The notes under the pieces: generated by a model | Told to the model about the DNA's origin: nothing | Database searches by the model: none | The model's input: the letters and a program-made list of their open reading frames with translations, nothing else | In this document: in pieces, positions 36,972 through 46,354 of the stretch | Layout: each line of letters opens with the position of its first letter | Position numbering within the stretch: position 1 is the stretch's first letter | Made by a program: the position numbers and the translations under genes | From: Arthrobacter pullicola | GTDB lineage: Bacteria > Actinomycetota > Actinomycetes > Actinomycetales > Micrococcaceae | Assembly (NCBI RefSeq): GCF_014836875.1 | Contig: NZ_JACSQC010000005.1 | Coordinates: 186,001-250,000 of the forward strand | Length of the DNA: 64,000 nucleotides | Reading direction: 5' to 3'

Positions 36972-39083
36972 ATGATCAGCCCGGAAGCGGAAACTCCGCC
37001 CGAATCAGCCGCCAAAACCCGTGTCAACAAGACGGTATTTACCGGGTCCGCCATCGGCATTATCGCCATAGCGGTGTGGGCCATGGTCTCCACCGAATCG
37101 GCGGAGTCGGTCATCGGCACGATGGTCGGCTGGGTGTCCACGAACATGGGGTGGTACTACTTCCTGGTCGTCACCTTGGTCGTCATCTTCGTCCTCGTTA
37201 TCGCCCTCTCCGGCGTCGGCAGGACAAAGCTCGGCCCAGACCATTCCAAGCCGCAGTTCGGGCTGTTTACCTGGGGCGCCATGCTGTTCGCCGCCGGGAT
37301 CGGCATCGACCTGATGTTCTTCTCAGTCTCCGAACCCGTCACCCAGTTCCTCGCCCCGCCCCAGGGCGACGGTTCCACCGCTGAGGCGGCACGCCAGGCG
37401 CTGGTATGGACCCTGTTCCACTACGGCATCACGGGCTGGGCGCTTTACGCCCTCATGGGACTGGCACTGGGATATTTCGCCTACCGGCACAACCTCCCGC
37501 TGAGCATCCGCTCCGCGCTGTATCCGATCTTCGGTAAGAAGATCGACGGTCCACTGGGCCATGGCGTGGACATAGCGGCCCTGCTCGGCACCATCTTCGG
37601 CATCGCTACTTCACTGGGCATCGGCGTCGTGCAGCTGAACTACGGACTGAACTTCATGTTCGATGTTCCGGAGAACGTCAGCGTCCAAATCGCGCTGATC
37701 GCGCTGTCCGTAGCCATGGCCACCGTCTCGGTGGTCTCCGGCGTGGAGAAGGGTATCCGCCGCCTCTCCGAGCTCAACGTCATCCTGGCAGTCGGCCTGA
37801 TGCTGTTCGTCCTCATTGCCGGCAAAACCAGCTTCCTGTTCGACGGGATCGTGCAGAACACCGGCGATGTCCTCAGCCGCTTCCCCGGCATGACGCTGGA
37901 CACGATGGCCTACGACAGGCCGGACGAGTGGCTCTCCAGCTGGACCCTGTTCTTCTGGGCCTGGTGGATCGCCTGGGCTCCGTTCGTGGGCCTGTTCCTG
38001 GCGCGTATTTCCCGCGGCCGGACCATCCGCCAGTTTGTCCTGGGCACCATGGTTGTCCCCTTCGCCTTCATCCTGCTGTGGATCTCCATCTTCGGGAACA
38101 GCGCCCTGGACCTGGTGATGGGCGGAAACGCCGCGTTCGGCGAGGTCGCCATGAACCAGCCCGAGCGGGCGTTCTACGGCTTGCTGGAGCAGTACCCCTG
38201 GGCGCCTGCCACTGCTGCCATCGCCACCTTCACCGGATTGCTGTTTTACGTCACCTCCGCTGACTCCGGTGCGCTGGTCATGGCGAACTTCACCTCCCAC
38301 CTCAAGGACGCCGATTCGGACGCCCCGAAGTGGATGCGGGTCTTCTGGGCCGTGGTCACCGGACTGCTCACCCTGGCCATGCTGATGGTGGGCGGTGTGA
38401 GCACGCTGCAGAACGCCACGATCATCATGGGCCTGCCGCTGTCCATCCTGCTGCTGTTCATCATGCTCGGTGTCTATAAGGCGCTGCGGGTGGAGAACTC
38501 GCTGGCCGCCAGTTTCCGGGCCTCCCTGCCCGGCATGATCGCCGGCCGCGGCGGCGGAGATGCCCGGGGTGGACGTTCCTGGCGCCAGCGGCTCACCCGT
38601 GCCATGACCTATCCCGGACCCAAGCAGGCAGCCCGCTTCGTGGAAAGCGTCGCCTACCCCGCCCTGCAGGAGGTCCACGACGAACTCGAATCCAAGGGGG
38701 CGGAGGTTTCCCTCTCCCTCACCGGCTGCGGTTCAAACGACATCCGCTCCGCAGACCTCACCGTCGGACTAGCGGACGAGCGTCCCTTCAAATACCAGGT
38801 CTACCCCGTCCAGTACGAGACGCCGTCCTATGCGCTGCGCAGCGCTTCGACGGACACCAAATACTTCCGCATGGAGGTCTTTTCGCTCGAAGGCAGCCAC
38901 GGTTACGACGTGATGGGCTACACGAAGGAGCAGCTGATTACCGACGTCCTGGATCACTACGAACGACACCTCGAATTCCTGCACCTCAACCGCGAGGTGC
39001 CCGGCAACACCGCAATCACCGAAGACCCGGTTGGCAAAGACAACTGGGATGCCGACTTTGTCGGCGAGGAGGAAAAAGTATGA
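36972..39083 (+). CDS. betT: BCCT-family choline/betaine transporter with osmosensing-type tail
   Basis: 703 aa. Twelve membrane helices occupy about residues 22-510, with the BCCT signature region WTLFFWAWWIAWAPFVGLFL in helix 8 and FGIATSLGIGVVQL upstream. A cytoplasmic C-terminal tail of nearly 190 residues follows, as in BetT-type choline importers, where the tail tunes osmotic activation. The gene begins after AAAAGGA and overlaps betB by 4 bases. With betB and codA downstream, choline is the probable substrate. Confidence 0.9.
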   Translation: MISPEAETPPESAAKTRVNKTVFTGSAIGIIAIAVWAMVSTESAESVIGTMVGWVSTNMGWYYFLVVTLVVIFVLVIALSGVGRTKLGPDHSKPQFGLFTWGAMLFAAGIGIDLMFFSVSEPVTQFLAPPQGDGSTAEAARQALVWTLFHYGITGWALYALMGLALGYFAYRHNLPLSIRSALYPIFGKKIDGPLGHGVDIAALLGTIFGIATSLGIGVVQLNYGLNFMFDVPENVSVQIALIALSVAMATVSVVSGVEKGIRRLSELNVILAVGLMLFVLIAGKTSFLFDGIVQNTGDVLSRFPGMTLDTMAYDRPDEWLSSWTLFFWAWWIAWAPFVGLFLARISRGRTIRQFVLGTMVVPFAFILLWISIFGNSALDLVMGGNAAFGEVAMNQPERAFYGLLEQYPWAPATAAIATFTGLLFYVTSADSGALVMANFTSHLKDADSDAPKWMRVFWAVVTGLLTLAMLMVGGVSTLQNATIIMGLPLSILLLFIMLGVYKALRVENSLAASFRASLPGMIAGRGGGDARGGRSWRQRLTRAMTYPGPKQAARFVESVAYPALQEVHDELESKGAEVSLSLTGCGSNDIRSADLTVGLADERPFKYQVYPVQYETPSYALRSASTDTKYFRMEVFSLEGSHGYDVMGYTKEQLITDVLDHYERHLEFLHLNREVPGNTAITEDPVGKDNWDADFVGEEEKV

Positions 39084-40588
39084 CCAACACGGCGAACACC
39101 GCAAACACGGCCACGCTTTTCATCGATGGTGAGTGGGTCCCCGCTTCCGACGGCGGCACCCGTGAGATCCACAACCCGGCCGACGGCGAACACGTAGTAA
39201 CGGTTTCCGAGGCCACCCGCGCTGACACGGAGAAGGCCATCACGGCTGCCCGCGCCGCTTTTGACCGCGGTGAGTGGGCGGCTGTTCCCGCCCCGGAGCG
39301 GGGCGACTTCCTGCTGCGCGTCGCGGCGGAACTGCGCGCCCGCAAGGATGAGTTCGCCCGCGCCGAAACCCTCGACACCGGCAAGCGCCTGGTGGAGAGC
39401 CAGATCGACATGGACGACATCGCTGCCTGCTTCTCCTACTTTGGCAAAATCGCCGGCCAGAACGCCGGCCGGATTGTCGACGCCGGGGATCCCGGCGTTG
39501 TCTCCCGGGTCGAGTACGAGCCGGTCGGCGTCTGCGGGCTGATCGCCCCGTGGAACTATCCTCTGCTGCAGGCCGCGTGGAAGATCGCCCCGGCCCTGGC
39601 GGCCGGATGCACCTTCGTACTGAAGCCCTCGGAGCTCACGCCGTCCACCTCCATCCTCATGATGAAGGTCCTGGCGGATCTTGGCCTGCCCCGCGGCACG
39701 GCCAACCTGGTGCTCGGAGCCGGGGCTGTTGCCGGCGCACCGCTCTCCGAGTCCCCCGACGTCGACCTGGTCTCCTTTACCGGCGGTGTGGCCACCGGGA
39801 AGATCATCGCTGCCTCCGCCGCCGGAACGATCAAGAAGGTGGCACTTGAGCTCGGCGGCAAGAACCCCAACATCATCTTCGCGGATGCCGACTTCGACGC
39901 CGCAGTGGACAACGCGCTCAACGCCGCGTTCGTCCATTCCGGGCAGGTCTGCTCCGCCGGCGCCCGGCTGATCGTGGAAGAGCCCATCGCCGAACGCTTC
40001 GTGAATGAACTGGTCCGCCGGGCAGAGCAGATCCGGATGGGCGGGCCGTTCGACGACTCCGCAGAAACCGGTCCCCTGATCTCCGCGGCGCACCGGGACA
40101 AGGTAACCGCCTACGTCAACAAGGCCGTCGAGGAGGGCGCCCGCATCCGCTGCGGCGGAACCTGGGGCACCGGCGAGCTGGAAAAGGGCTTCTACTACGC
40201 CCCGACCGTGCTGGACAACGTCCGGCGCGGCAGTTCTGCCCTGGTGGACGAGGCCTTCGGCCCGGTCGTCACCGTCGAAACGTTCAACGGTGAGGACGAA
40301 GCCGTGGAGCTGGGCAATGACACCGACTACGGCCTGGCCGGAGCGGTCTGGTCGCAGGATGCGGGGAAGACCCAGCGTGTGGCCCGGCGGCTGCGGCACG
40401 GCACCATCTGGATCAACGACTTCCACCCCTACCTGCCGCAGGCCGAATGGGGCGGCTTCGGTGCCTCCGGCGTCGGCCGCGAGCTCGGCCCCACCGGGTT
40501 GGGCGAATACCAGGAAGCCAAGCACATCTACCAGAACATCAACCCCCAGGTAACCGGTTGGTTCCCCGACCATGGAAAGGCCAACTAG
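39080..40588 (+). CDS. betB: Betaine-aldehyde dehydrogenase
   Basis: 502 aa NAD(P)-dependent aldehyde dehydrogenase. The catalytic Glu lies in ALELGGKNPNIIFADADFD and the nucleophilic Cys in HSGQVCSAGARLIVEEPI; APWNYPLLQAAWKIAPALAA binds the cofactor. The C-terminal ASGVGRELGPTGLGEYQEAKH segment is typical of BetB. It oxidises betaine aldehyde to glycine betaine. It sits between the choline importer and choline oxidase in one operon. Confidence 0.93.
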   Translation: MTNTANTANTATLFIDGEWVPASDGGTREIHNPADGEHVVTVSEATRADTEKAITAARAAFDRGEWAAVPAPERGDFLLRVAAELRARKDEFARAETLDTGKRLVESQIDMDDIAACFSYFGKIAGQNAGRIVDAGDPGVVSRVEYEPVGVCGLIAPWNYPLLQAAWKIAPALAAGCTFVLKPSELTPSTSILMMKVLADLGLPRGTANLVLGAGAVAGAPLSESPDVDLVSFTGGVATGKIIAASAAGTIKKVALELGGKNPNIIFADADFDAAVDNALNAAFVHSGQVCSAGARLIVEEPIAERFVNELVRRAEQIRMGGPFDDSAETGPLISAAHRDKVTAYVNKAVEEGARIRCGGTWGTGELEKGFYYAPTVLDNVRRGSSALVDEAFGPVVTVETFNGEDEAVELGNDTDYGLAGAVWSQDAGKTQRVARRLRHGTIWINDFHPYLPQAEWGGFGASGVGRELGPTGLGEYQEAKHIYQNINPQVTGWFPDHGKAN

Positions 40589-40592
40589 CTCC

Positions 40593-42206
40593 ATGACTGA
40601 TCTGCAGAAAACGGACTTCGACTACATCGTGATCGGCGGAGGCTCCGCCGGTGCCGCCGTCGCCGCGCGGCTCAGCGAGGATCCCGCCGTCGAAGTGGCG
40701 CTGGTGGAAGCCGGCGCCGATGACCGGGGAGTGGACGAAGTTCTCCAGCTGGACCGCTGGATGGAACTGCTGGAATCCGGCTACGACTGGGACTACCCGA
40801 TCGAGCCGCAGGAAAACGGCAACTCGTTTATGCGCCACTCCCGCGCCAAGGTCATGGGCGGCTGTTCCAGCCACAACTCCTGCATCGCCTTCTGGGCGCC
40901 CCGGGAGGACATCGATGAATGGGAGACCAGGTTCGGTGCGGAGGGCTGGAACTCGGAGATGGCCTTCCGGCTGTACAAGCAGCTCGAATCCAACGAGGAT
41001 GCCGGCCCCGATGCACCCCATCACGGTGCGGACGGCCCGGTGAAACTGATGAACGTGCCGCCGAGCGACCCCTGCGGCGTCGCCCTGCTGGACGCCTGTG
41101 AACAGGCCGGCATTCCGCGGACGAAGTTCAACACCGGGCAGACCGTCATCAACGGAGCCAATTTCTTCCAGATCAACCGGCGCCCGGACGGCACCCGCTC
41201 CTCGTCCTCCGTGTCCTACATCCATCCGATCCTGGAACGGAAGAACTTCACGCTGCTGACCGGGCTGCGCGCCCGTGAACTCAAATTCAATGATGCCAAC
41301 CACTGCACCGGCGTCGACGTCGTGGACGGGCAGTTCGCCCGCACGCACACACTGAACGCCCGCACCGAGGTCATCCTCTCCGCCGGGGCGATTGATTCGC
41401 CCAAACTGCTGATGCTCTCCGGCATCGGCCCGAAGGAGCACCTGGCCGAACACGGCATCGAGGTGCGCGCAGACTCCCCCGGCGTGGGCTCGAACCTGCA
41501 GGACCACCCGGAGGGTGTTATCCAGTGGGAGGCGAAGCAGCCCATGACCGAAACCTCCACCCAGTGGTGGGAAATCGGCATCTTCACCCCCACTGAAGAC
41601 GGCCTGGACCGCCCAGACCTGATGTTCCATTACGGCTCGGTGCCGTTTGACATGCACACGCTGAGGCAGGGTTTCCCCACCACGGAGAACGGTTTCTGCC
41701 TCACCCCGAACGTCACCCACGCGCGGTCCCGCGGCACGGTGCGGCTGCGCAGCCGGGACTTCCGGGACAAGCCGATGGTGGACCCGCGCTACTTCACCGA
41801 CCCGCATGACATGCGCGTGATGGTCTACGGCATCAAGAAGGCCCGGGAGATCATCTCCCAGCCGGCAATGGCCGAATGGGCGGGCCGGGAACTGTACCCG
41901 GGACCGGACGTGCAGACGGATGAGGAGATCACCGAGTACATCACCAAAACGCACAACACTGTCTACCACCCGGCCGGTTCGGTGCGGATGGGCGCGTACG
42001 ACGACGGGATGTCGCCTTTGGATCCGCAGCTGCGGGTCAAGGGCGTCACCGGCCTTCGGGTGGCTGATGCCTCCGTCATGCCGGAGCTCACCACGGTCAA
42101 CCCGAACATCACCACCATGATGATCGGCGAGCGCTGTGCCGAACTGGTACGGGAAGCCCGTGCTGCCTCCGGTGCGGACACCGCTGCTGCAGGTGCCGGC
42201 GTGTAG
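40593..42206 (+). CDS. codA: Choline oxidase (GMC flavoenzyme)
   Basis: 537 aa. The FAD-binding start is DFDYIVIGGGSAGAAVAARL. His94 in GGCSSHNSC corresponds to the histidine that covalently holds FAD in Arthrobacter choline oxidase, with the adjacent Ser conserved. The Glu in HPEGVIQWEAK, His in HYGSVPFDMHT, His in NTVYHPAGSVRMG and Asn in TVNPNITTMM match the other active-site residues I remember. It converts choline to glycine betaine with O2, making H2O2. One loop (FTDPHDMRVM) is two residues shorter than the A. globiformis protein. ATG 40593 is chosen over 40572. Confidence 0.92.
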   Translation: MTDLQKTDFDYIVIGGGSAGAAVAARLSEDPAVEVALVEAGADDRGVDEVLQLDRWMELLESGYDWDYPIEPQENGNSFMRHSRAKVMGGCSSHNSCIAFWAPREDIDEWETRFGAEGWNSEMAFRLYKQLESNEDAGPDAPHHGADGPVKLMNVPPSDPCGVALLDACEQAGIPRTKFNTGQTVINGANFFQINRRPDGTRSSSSVSYIHPILERKNFTLLTGLRARELKFNDANHCTGVDVVDGQFARTHTLNARTEVILSAGAIDSPKLLMLSGIGPKEHLAEHGIEVRADSPGVGSNLQDHPEGVIQWEAKQPMTETSTQWWEIGIFTPTEDGLDRPDLMFHYGSVPFDMHTLRQGFPTTENGFCLTPNVTHARSRGTVRLRSRDFRDKPMVDPRYFTDPHDMRVMVYGIKKAREIISQPAMAEWAGRELYPGPDVQTDEEITEYITKTHNTVYHPAGSVRMGAYDDGMSPLDPQLRVKGVTGLRVADASVMPELTTVNPNITTMMIGERCAELVREARAASGADTAAAGAGV

Positions 42207-42229
42207 CCTCCGGTAGCTTCCGGAGCCGG

Positions 42230-42268
42230 AGCGGACACGGGTGCAGCGCGCCCGTGTCCGCTTTTGTT
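42230..42268 (+). terminator. Terminator after the choline operon
   Basis: AGCGGACACGGG pairs perfectly with CCCGTGTCCGCT around TGCAGCGCG, followed by TTTTGTTTG. It ends the betT-betB-codA transcript just before the first PBP promoter. Confidence 0.92.
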
Positions 42269-42279
42269 TGTGCTGCCGG

Positions 42280-42285
42280 TACTCT
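42280..42285 (+). promoter_or_regulatory. Candidate -10 giving a leaderless transcript of the first PBP gene
   Basis: TACTCT is followed by 6 bases (GTGCGG) and ATG 42292. No ribosome site is present. Confidence 0.45.
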
Positions 42286-42291
42286 GTGCGG

Positions 42292-44289
42292 ATGGGGAAT
42301 CACCGCTTTTTGGCATCTGTACTGTCCGTGTCCATTTTGGGGCTGTCGCTGGCCGCCTGCTCGGCCGAGGACCGGCCCGCCCCCGAAGAGGCAGCGGCCA
42401 AGCTCGCTGAGGGCCTTTCCGGACTGGATGTCTCCGGCAGTTCATTCCAGGACTCCACGGCGGAGGAAATCAACGCCCTGCTGGCGGACTCGGTCTCCGG
42501 TATGGCTCCGCTGAAACCGGCCGTCAGTGTTACCTCCGTGGAGGAGGTCTCCGATGACGAAGCCACGGCAACCCTCAGCTACGTCTGGGACGTCAGCGCC
42601 GGGGATGAGGATTACAGCTACGAAACCACGGTGGAACTGCAGCGGGACGAAGAGGACCTCTGGCAGGTCAGGTTCGATCCCTCCTCCGTGCATCCCAGCC
42701 TCGCACCGGGCGATTACCTCCTGCGCGAAGTTACCCCGGTCCCCCGCGGCGAGATCCACGGCGCGGACGGACAGGTACTGGTCACGGAGCGTCCGGTGTG
42801 GCGCGTCGGAATCGATAAGACACGGCTGGAGTCCGCCGAGCTGGAGTCTTCCGCCGCCGCGCTCGCCGGGTTCCTGGAACTTGACCCCGCTGCCTATACC
42901 GCCCAGGTGCTGGCATCCGGGCCGGAGGCCTTCGTGGAAGCCATCACCCTCCGCCAGGACAGTGTCAGCCCGCCGGCCGTCTTCCAGGCCGAAGTCGCTG
43001 CCATCCCCGGCGCCGCCGCGATCTCTGCCAGCCTGCCGCTGGCCCCCACCCGCACGTTCGCCCGGGCACTGCTGGGGTCTGTGGGCGAGGCGACGGCCGA
43101 ACTGATCGAGAAGTCCGGCGGCACGCTCTCCCCCGGCGACAAGACCGGCCTCTCCGGGCTGCAGCAGCAGTACAACTCCCAGCTCCTGGGCGTTGACGGC
43201 GTCGCCGTCCGCACCGTCAGTGCCGCAAACGTGTCATCTGCTCCGCTCTTCGAATCCGACGGTGTTGCTTCTGACCCGCTGCAGACCACACTTGACGTAC
43301 GCCTGCAGACACTTGCCGAGTCCGTCCTTGCTGATGAGCCGTCGGCCTCGGCGCTGGTGGCCATCCAGCCGTCCACGGGCAATCTCCTCGCCGTAGCCAA
43401 CGGGCCCGGCAGCGAAGGAGCCCAGACGGCCCTGCTCGGACAATACGCCCCGGGATCCACGTTCAAAATCGCCACTTCCCTGGCCATGCTGCGCTCCGGA
43501 GCCACCCCGGCAACCACCGTTTCCTGCCCCGAAGAACTCACCGTGGACGGCAGGCGGTTCAATAACGCCAGCACCTACCCGGCGCAGTTCCTCGGGGAAA
43601 TCCCGCTGCGCCAGGCGTTCGCGCAGTCCTGCAACACGGCCTTCATCAACGCCCGCGGAACGGTGGCCCAGCCGGACCTCGCCGCCGCAGCGCAGGCGCT
43701 GGGGCTGGGGGTCGACGCCGCGATCGGCACTCCGGCGTACTTCGGCTCCGTGCCCGCAGCCGCGGATGGAACCCTTCACGCCGCCTCCATGATCGGGCAG
43801 GGCGAGATCCTCGTGTCGCCGCTGGCGCTGGCCGTCGCGGGCGCCTCCGTTGCCAAGGGCGAACGGGTCTCCCCCGTGCTGGTCGAAGCGGCTGACCCAG
43901 CTGCGGGCGGTGAAACGGCAGGTTCTTCCGGCTCGGCGTCGGCCTCCGGCTCGGCGTCAGTTTCCGGCTCGGCGTCGGCCTCCGGCTCCGCGCCGGGATC
44001 CGCCGCAGCACCCTCCCTGACCACCGCTGAAGCGGCAACCCTGCGTGAGATGATGCGCGCCGTGGTGACCGACGGCGGTGTGCAGCTGCTCCAGGGCGTT
44101 CCCGGCGAACCCATTCTGGCCAAGACCGGCACCGCTGAATTCGGCAGCGATACTCCGCCGCGCACCCATGCCTGGGTCGTGGCGATCCAGGGCGATCTCG
44201 CCGTCGCAGTGTTCATTGAAGAGGGTGAACTGGGTTCAACCTCCGGCGGCCCCGTGATGAAGGCATTCCTCGACGGCCTGGCCGGCTGA
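42292..44289 (+). CDS. Penicillin-binding lipoprotein (class B transpeptidase), active-site motifs intact
   Basis: 665 aa. A lipoprotein signal ends in the lipobox LAAC (lipidated Cys about residue 23). An NTF2-like MecA_N domain (about 30-145), a dimerisation domain and a transpeptidase follow, with S389-TFK392 (SxxK), S446-CN448 (SxN) and K611-TG (KTG). This is the architecture of mycobacterial Rv2864c. It cross-links peptidoglycan outside the membrane. A Ser/Ala/Gly-rich repeat (GSASASGSASVSGSASAS, about 547-570) interrupts the domain before KTG. A degenerate paralogue follows 86 bases downstream. Confidence 0.9.
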   Translation: MGNHRFLASVLSVSILGLSLAACSAEDRPAPEEAAAKLAEGLSGLDVSGSSFQDSTAEEINALLADSVSGMAPLKPAVSVTSVEEVSDDEATATLSYVWDVSAGDEDYSYETTVELQRDEEDLWQVRFDPSSVHPSLAPGDYLLREVTPVPRGEIHGADGQVLVTERPVWRVGIDKTRLESAELESSAAALAGFLELDPAAYTAQVLASGPEAFVEAITLRQDSVSPPAVFQAEVAAIPGAAAISASLPLAPTRTFARALLGSVGEATAELIEKSGGTLSPGDKTGLSGLQQQYNSQLLGVDGVAVRTVSAANVSSAPLFESDGVASDPLQTTLDVRLQTLAESVLADEPSASALVAIQPSTGNLLAVANGPGSEGAQTALLGQYAPGSTFKIATSLAMLRSGATPATTVSCPEELTVDGRRFNNASTYPAQFLGEIPLRQAFAQSCNTAFINARGTVAQPDLAAAAQALGLGVDAAIGTPAYFGSVPAAADGTLHAASMIGQGEILVSPLALAVAGASVAKGERVSPVLVEAADPAAGGETAGSSGSASASGSASVSGSASASGSAPGSAAAPSLTTAEAATLREMMRAVVTDGGVQLLQGVPGEPILAKTGTAEFGSDTPPRTHAWVVAIQGDLAVAVFIEEGELGSTSGGPVMKAFLDGLAG

Positions 44290-44363
44290 CCCTCCCCAAA
44301 AAAATCCGGCTGCGGGCGCTGCGCTTTCCGCTGGGGCCGTGTCCTTTTGCGGATGCCCGCAGA

Positions 44364-44369
44364 TAGCCT
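44364..44369 (+). promoter_or_regulatory. Candidate -10 giving a leaderless transcript of the second PBP gene
   Basis: TAGCCT is followed by 6 bases (GTCCGG) and ATG 44376. It suggests that the paralogue has its own promoter despite the short 86-base gap. Confidence 0.45.
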
Positions 44370-44375
44370 GTCCGG

Positions 44376-46289
44376 ATGGTGAAACACCGCCTGATAGCAG
44401 CCGCTGTGTCCGTATCCGTCCTGGCGTTGTCCCTGAGCGCGTGTTCGCCGGAGGAAGGGCCCGGTCCCGAAGCCGCTGCGGAGACGCTGGCTGCCGGTCT
44501 CTCCGCCCTTGATGTCACGGGCAGCGCTTTCGTGGACTCCTCGGTCGAGGCAGTCAACGGCATGCTGGAACATCTGGTCTCCGGAATGGCACCGCTGAAG
44601 CCGTCGGTGACCGTGACCAAAATCGAGGATGTCTCGGATTCACAAGCTGCCGCCACTCTCCACTATGTCTGGGACGTCAACGCGGCGGCGGAAGACTACA
44701 GCTACGACGCCACGGTGCTCCTGGACCGGGGTGAAGACAACACCTGGCAGGCCCGCTTTACCTCCACCACCGTGCATCCGGAGCTGGACCCTACGGAGCG
44801 GCTGCTGCGCACCACGGCCCCCGTGCGCCGGGGGGACATTCTCGGCGCCGGGGGTGCCGTGCTGATGGCAGACCGGGCAGTCTGGCACGTGGGCATCGAT
44901 AAGGTGTGGCTCACCGAAAAGGAGTACGCTTCCTCCGCGTTTTACCTGTCCCAGTATTTGAATATCGACACCGATGCCTTCACTGCCAAGGTCCGGGCGG
45001 CGGGCCCGAAGGACTTCGTTGAGGCTGTCACCGTGCGGCAGGACAGCGTTCCCGCGAACTTCGAATCGGAAATCGCCACCGTGCCCGGCGCCGCAGCACT
45101 TCCCGAGGTCCGGTCCCTGGCGCAGTCAGGCAGTTTCGCCGGGGCGCTGCTGGGTTCGGTCGGCGAGGCCACCCCTGAATTGATTGAACAGTCCGGCGGC
45201 TCGCTGGCCGCCGGGGACCAGACGGGGCTGTCCGGGCTGCAGCGCGAATACGATACGCAGCTTCGGGGTGCCGACGCCGTCACCGTCCAGATAGCCACGG
45301 CGGATAACGTCCGCTCGGCACCGCTGTTCGAGACAGCCGGTGAGGCCGGTAAGCCCCTGCAGACAACCCTCAACGCCGGCATCCAGACGCAGGCGGAGTC
45401 CGCGCTGAAGGACGAGCCGTCTGCTGCGGCCCTGGTAGCCATCCAGCCCTCCACCGGGAATATCCTTGCGGCGGCCAACGGGCCCGGAAGCGGCGGAGCC
45501 CAGACGGCGCTGCTGGGCCAGTTTGCTCCGGGGTCCGCGTTCCAGCTCGCCACCGCGCTGGCGATGCTGCGCACCGGAGCTGCCCCGGACACCGAGGTCT
45601 CCTGCCCCGCGGACGTCACCGTGGACGGCCGGACATTCGCCAACCCCGCTGGCTATCCCAGCGGGTACCTGGGCGGGATCACCCTCGCGGAGGCCTTCGC
45701 CCAGTCCTGCGACACCGCGTTCGTCAACGCCCGGGACTCGGTGTCCCAATCTGATCTCTCCGCTGCCGGTGCCGGCCTGGGTCTGGGGGTGGATTCCGCT
45801 ATCGGCACCCCCGCCTACTTCGGGTCTGTGCCGGAGACAGCGGACGGAGCCCTCCACGCAGCCTCGATGATCGGACAGGGTGAGGTCCTGGTCTCACCGC
45901 TTGCCCTGGCCGTTGCCGGTGCCTCCGTGGCCAAGGGCGAACGGGTATCTCCCGCGCTGGTCTCCTCCGCAGACAGCGGGACGGACAGCACACAGAGCCC
46001 GCAGGCACCGGCTCCGGTCACCGCGGAGGAGGCCGGCACCCTGCGTGAGGTGATGCGCGGTGTCGTCACCGACGGCAGCGCTCAGCTGCTCGAGGACGTG
46101 CCCGGCAACCCGGTCCTGGCCAAGAACGGTGCCGCCGGGTTTGGCGGCGAGACCCCGCCGCGCACCCATGCCTGGGTGGTCGCAGTCCACGGCGATCTCG
46201 CCGTCGCGCTGTTCATTGAACGGGGTGAAACCGCCCCGGCTCCCGCCGAAACGCTCATGAAGACGTTCCTGGATGCGCTGACGGGCTAA
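44376..46289 (+). CDS. Penicillin-binding lipoprotein paralogue with all three catalytic motifs altered (pseudoenzyme)
   Basis: 637 aa, collinear with the upstream PBP from lipobox (LSAC) to end, including the NTF2-like MecA_N domain. The active site has changed at every signature: S387-AFQ390 (Lys of SxxK is Gln), S444-CD446 (Asn of SxN is Asp) and K583-NG585 (Thr of KTG is Asn). The acylation Ser remains, but the general base is gone, so transpeptidation and beta-lactam acylation are unlikely. The frame is uninterrupted and the surroundings are well conserved (for example LHAASMIGQGEVLVSPLALA), so it is probably a maintained structural or regulatory partner. It lacks the Ser/Gly repeat of its twin. 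Confidence 0.88.
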   Translation: MVKHRLIAAAVSVSVLALSLSACSPEEGPGPEAAAETLAAGLSALDVTGSAFVDSSVEAVNGMLEHLVSGMAPLKPSVTVTKIEDVSDSQAAATLHYVWDVNAAAEDYSYDATVLLDRGEDNTWQARFTSTTVHPELDPTERLLRTTAPVRRGDILGAGGAVLMADRAVWHVGIDKVWLTEKEYASSAFYLSQYLNIDTDAFTAKVRAAGPKDFVEAVTVRQDSVPANFESEIATVPGAAALPEVRSLAQSGSFAGALLGSVGEATPELIEQSGGSLAAGDQTGLSGLQREYDTQLRGADAVTVQIATADNVRSAPLFETAGEAGKPLQTTLNAGIQTQAESALKDEPSAAALVAIQPSTGNILAAANGPGSGGAQTALLGQFAPGSAFQLATALAMLRTGAAPDTEVSCPADVTVDGRTFANPAGYPSGYLGGITLAEAFAQSCDTAFVNARDSVSQSDLSAAGAGLGLGVDSAIGTPAYFGSVPETADGALHAASMIGQGEVLVSPLALAVAGASVAKGERVSPALVSSADSGTDSTQSPQAPAPVTAEEAGTLREVMRGVVTDGSAQLLEDVPGNPVLAKNGAAGFGGETPPRTHAWVVAVHGDLAVALFIERGETAPAPAETLMKTFLDALTG

Positions 46290-46354
46290 CGCGCCGGGTG
46301 CACTCGGGTGCGGCCCCGGGTGATCCGCCGGCCGTGCCTACCGGCAATACTGTT

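Noticed and set aside
44376-46289. Second PBP as a pseudogene
   Set aside because: No frameshift or stop in 637 codons, lipobox intact, and its own -10-like element. A maintained pseudoenzyme fits better, although relaxed selection is not excluded.
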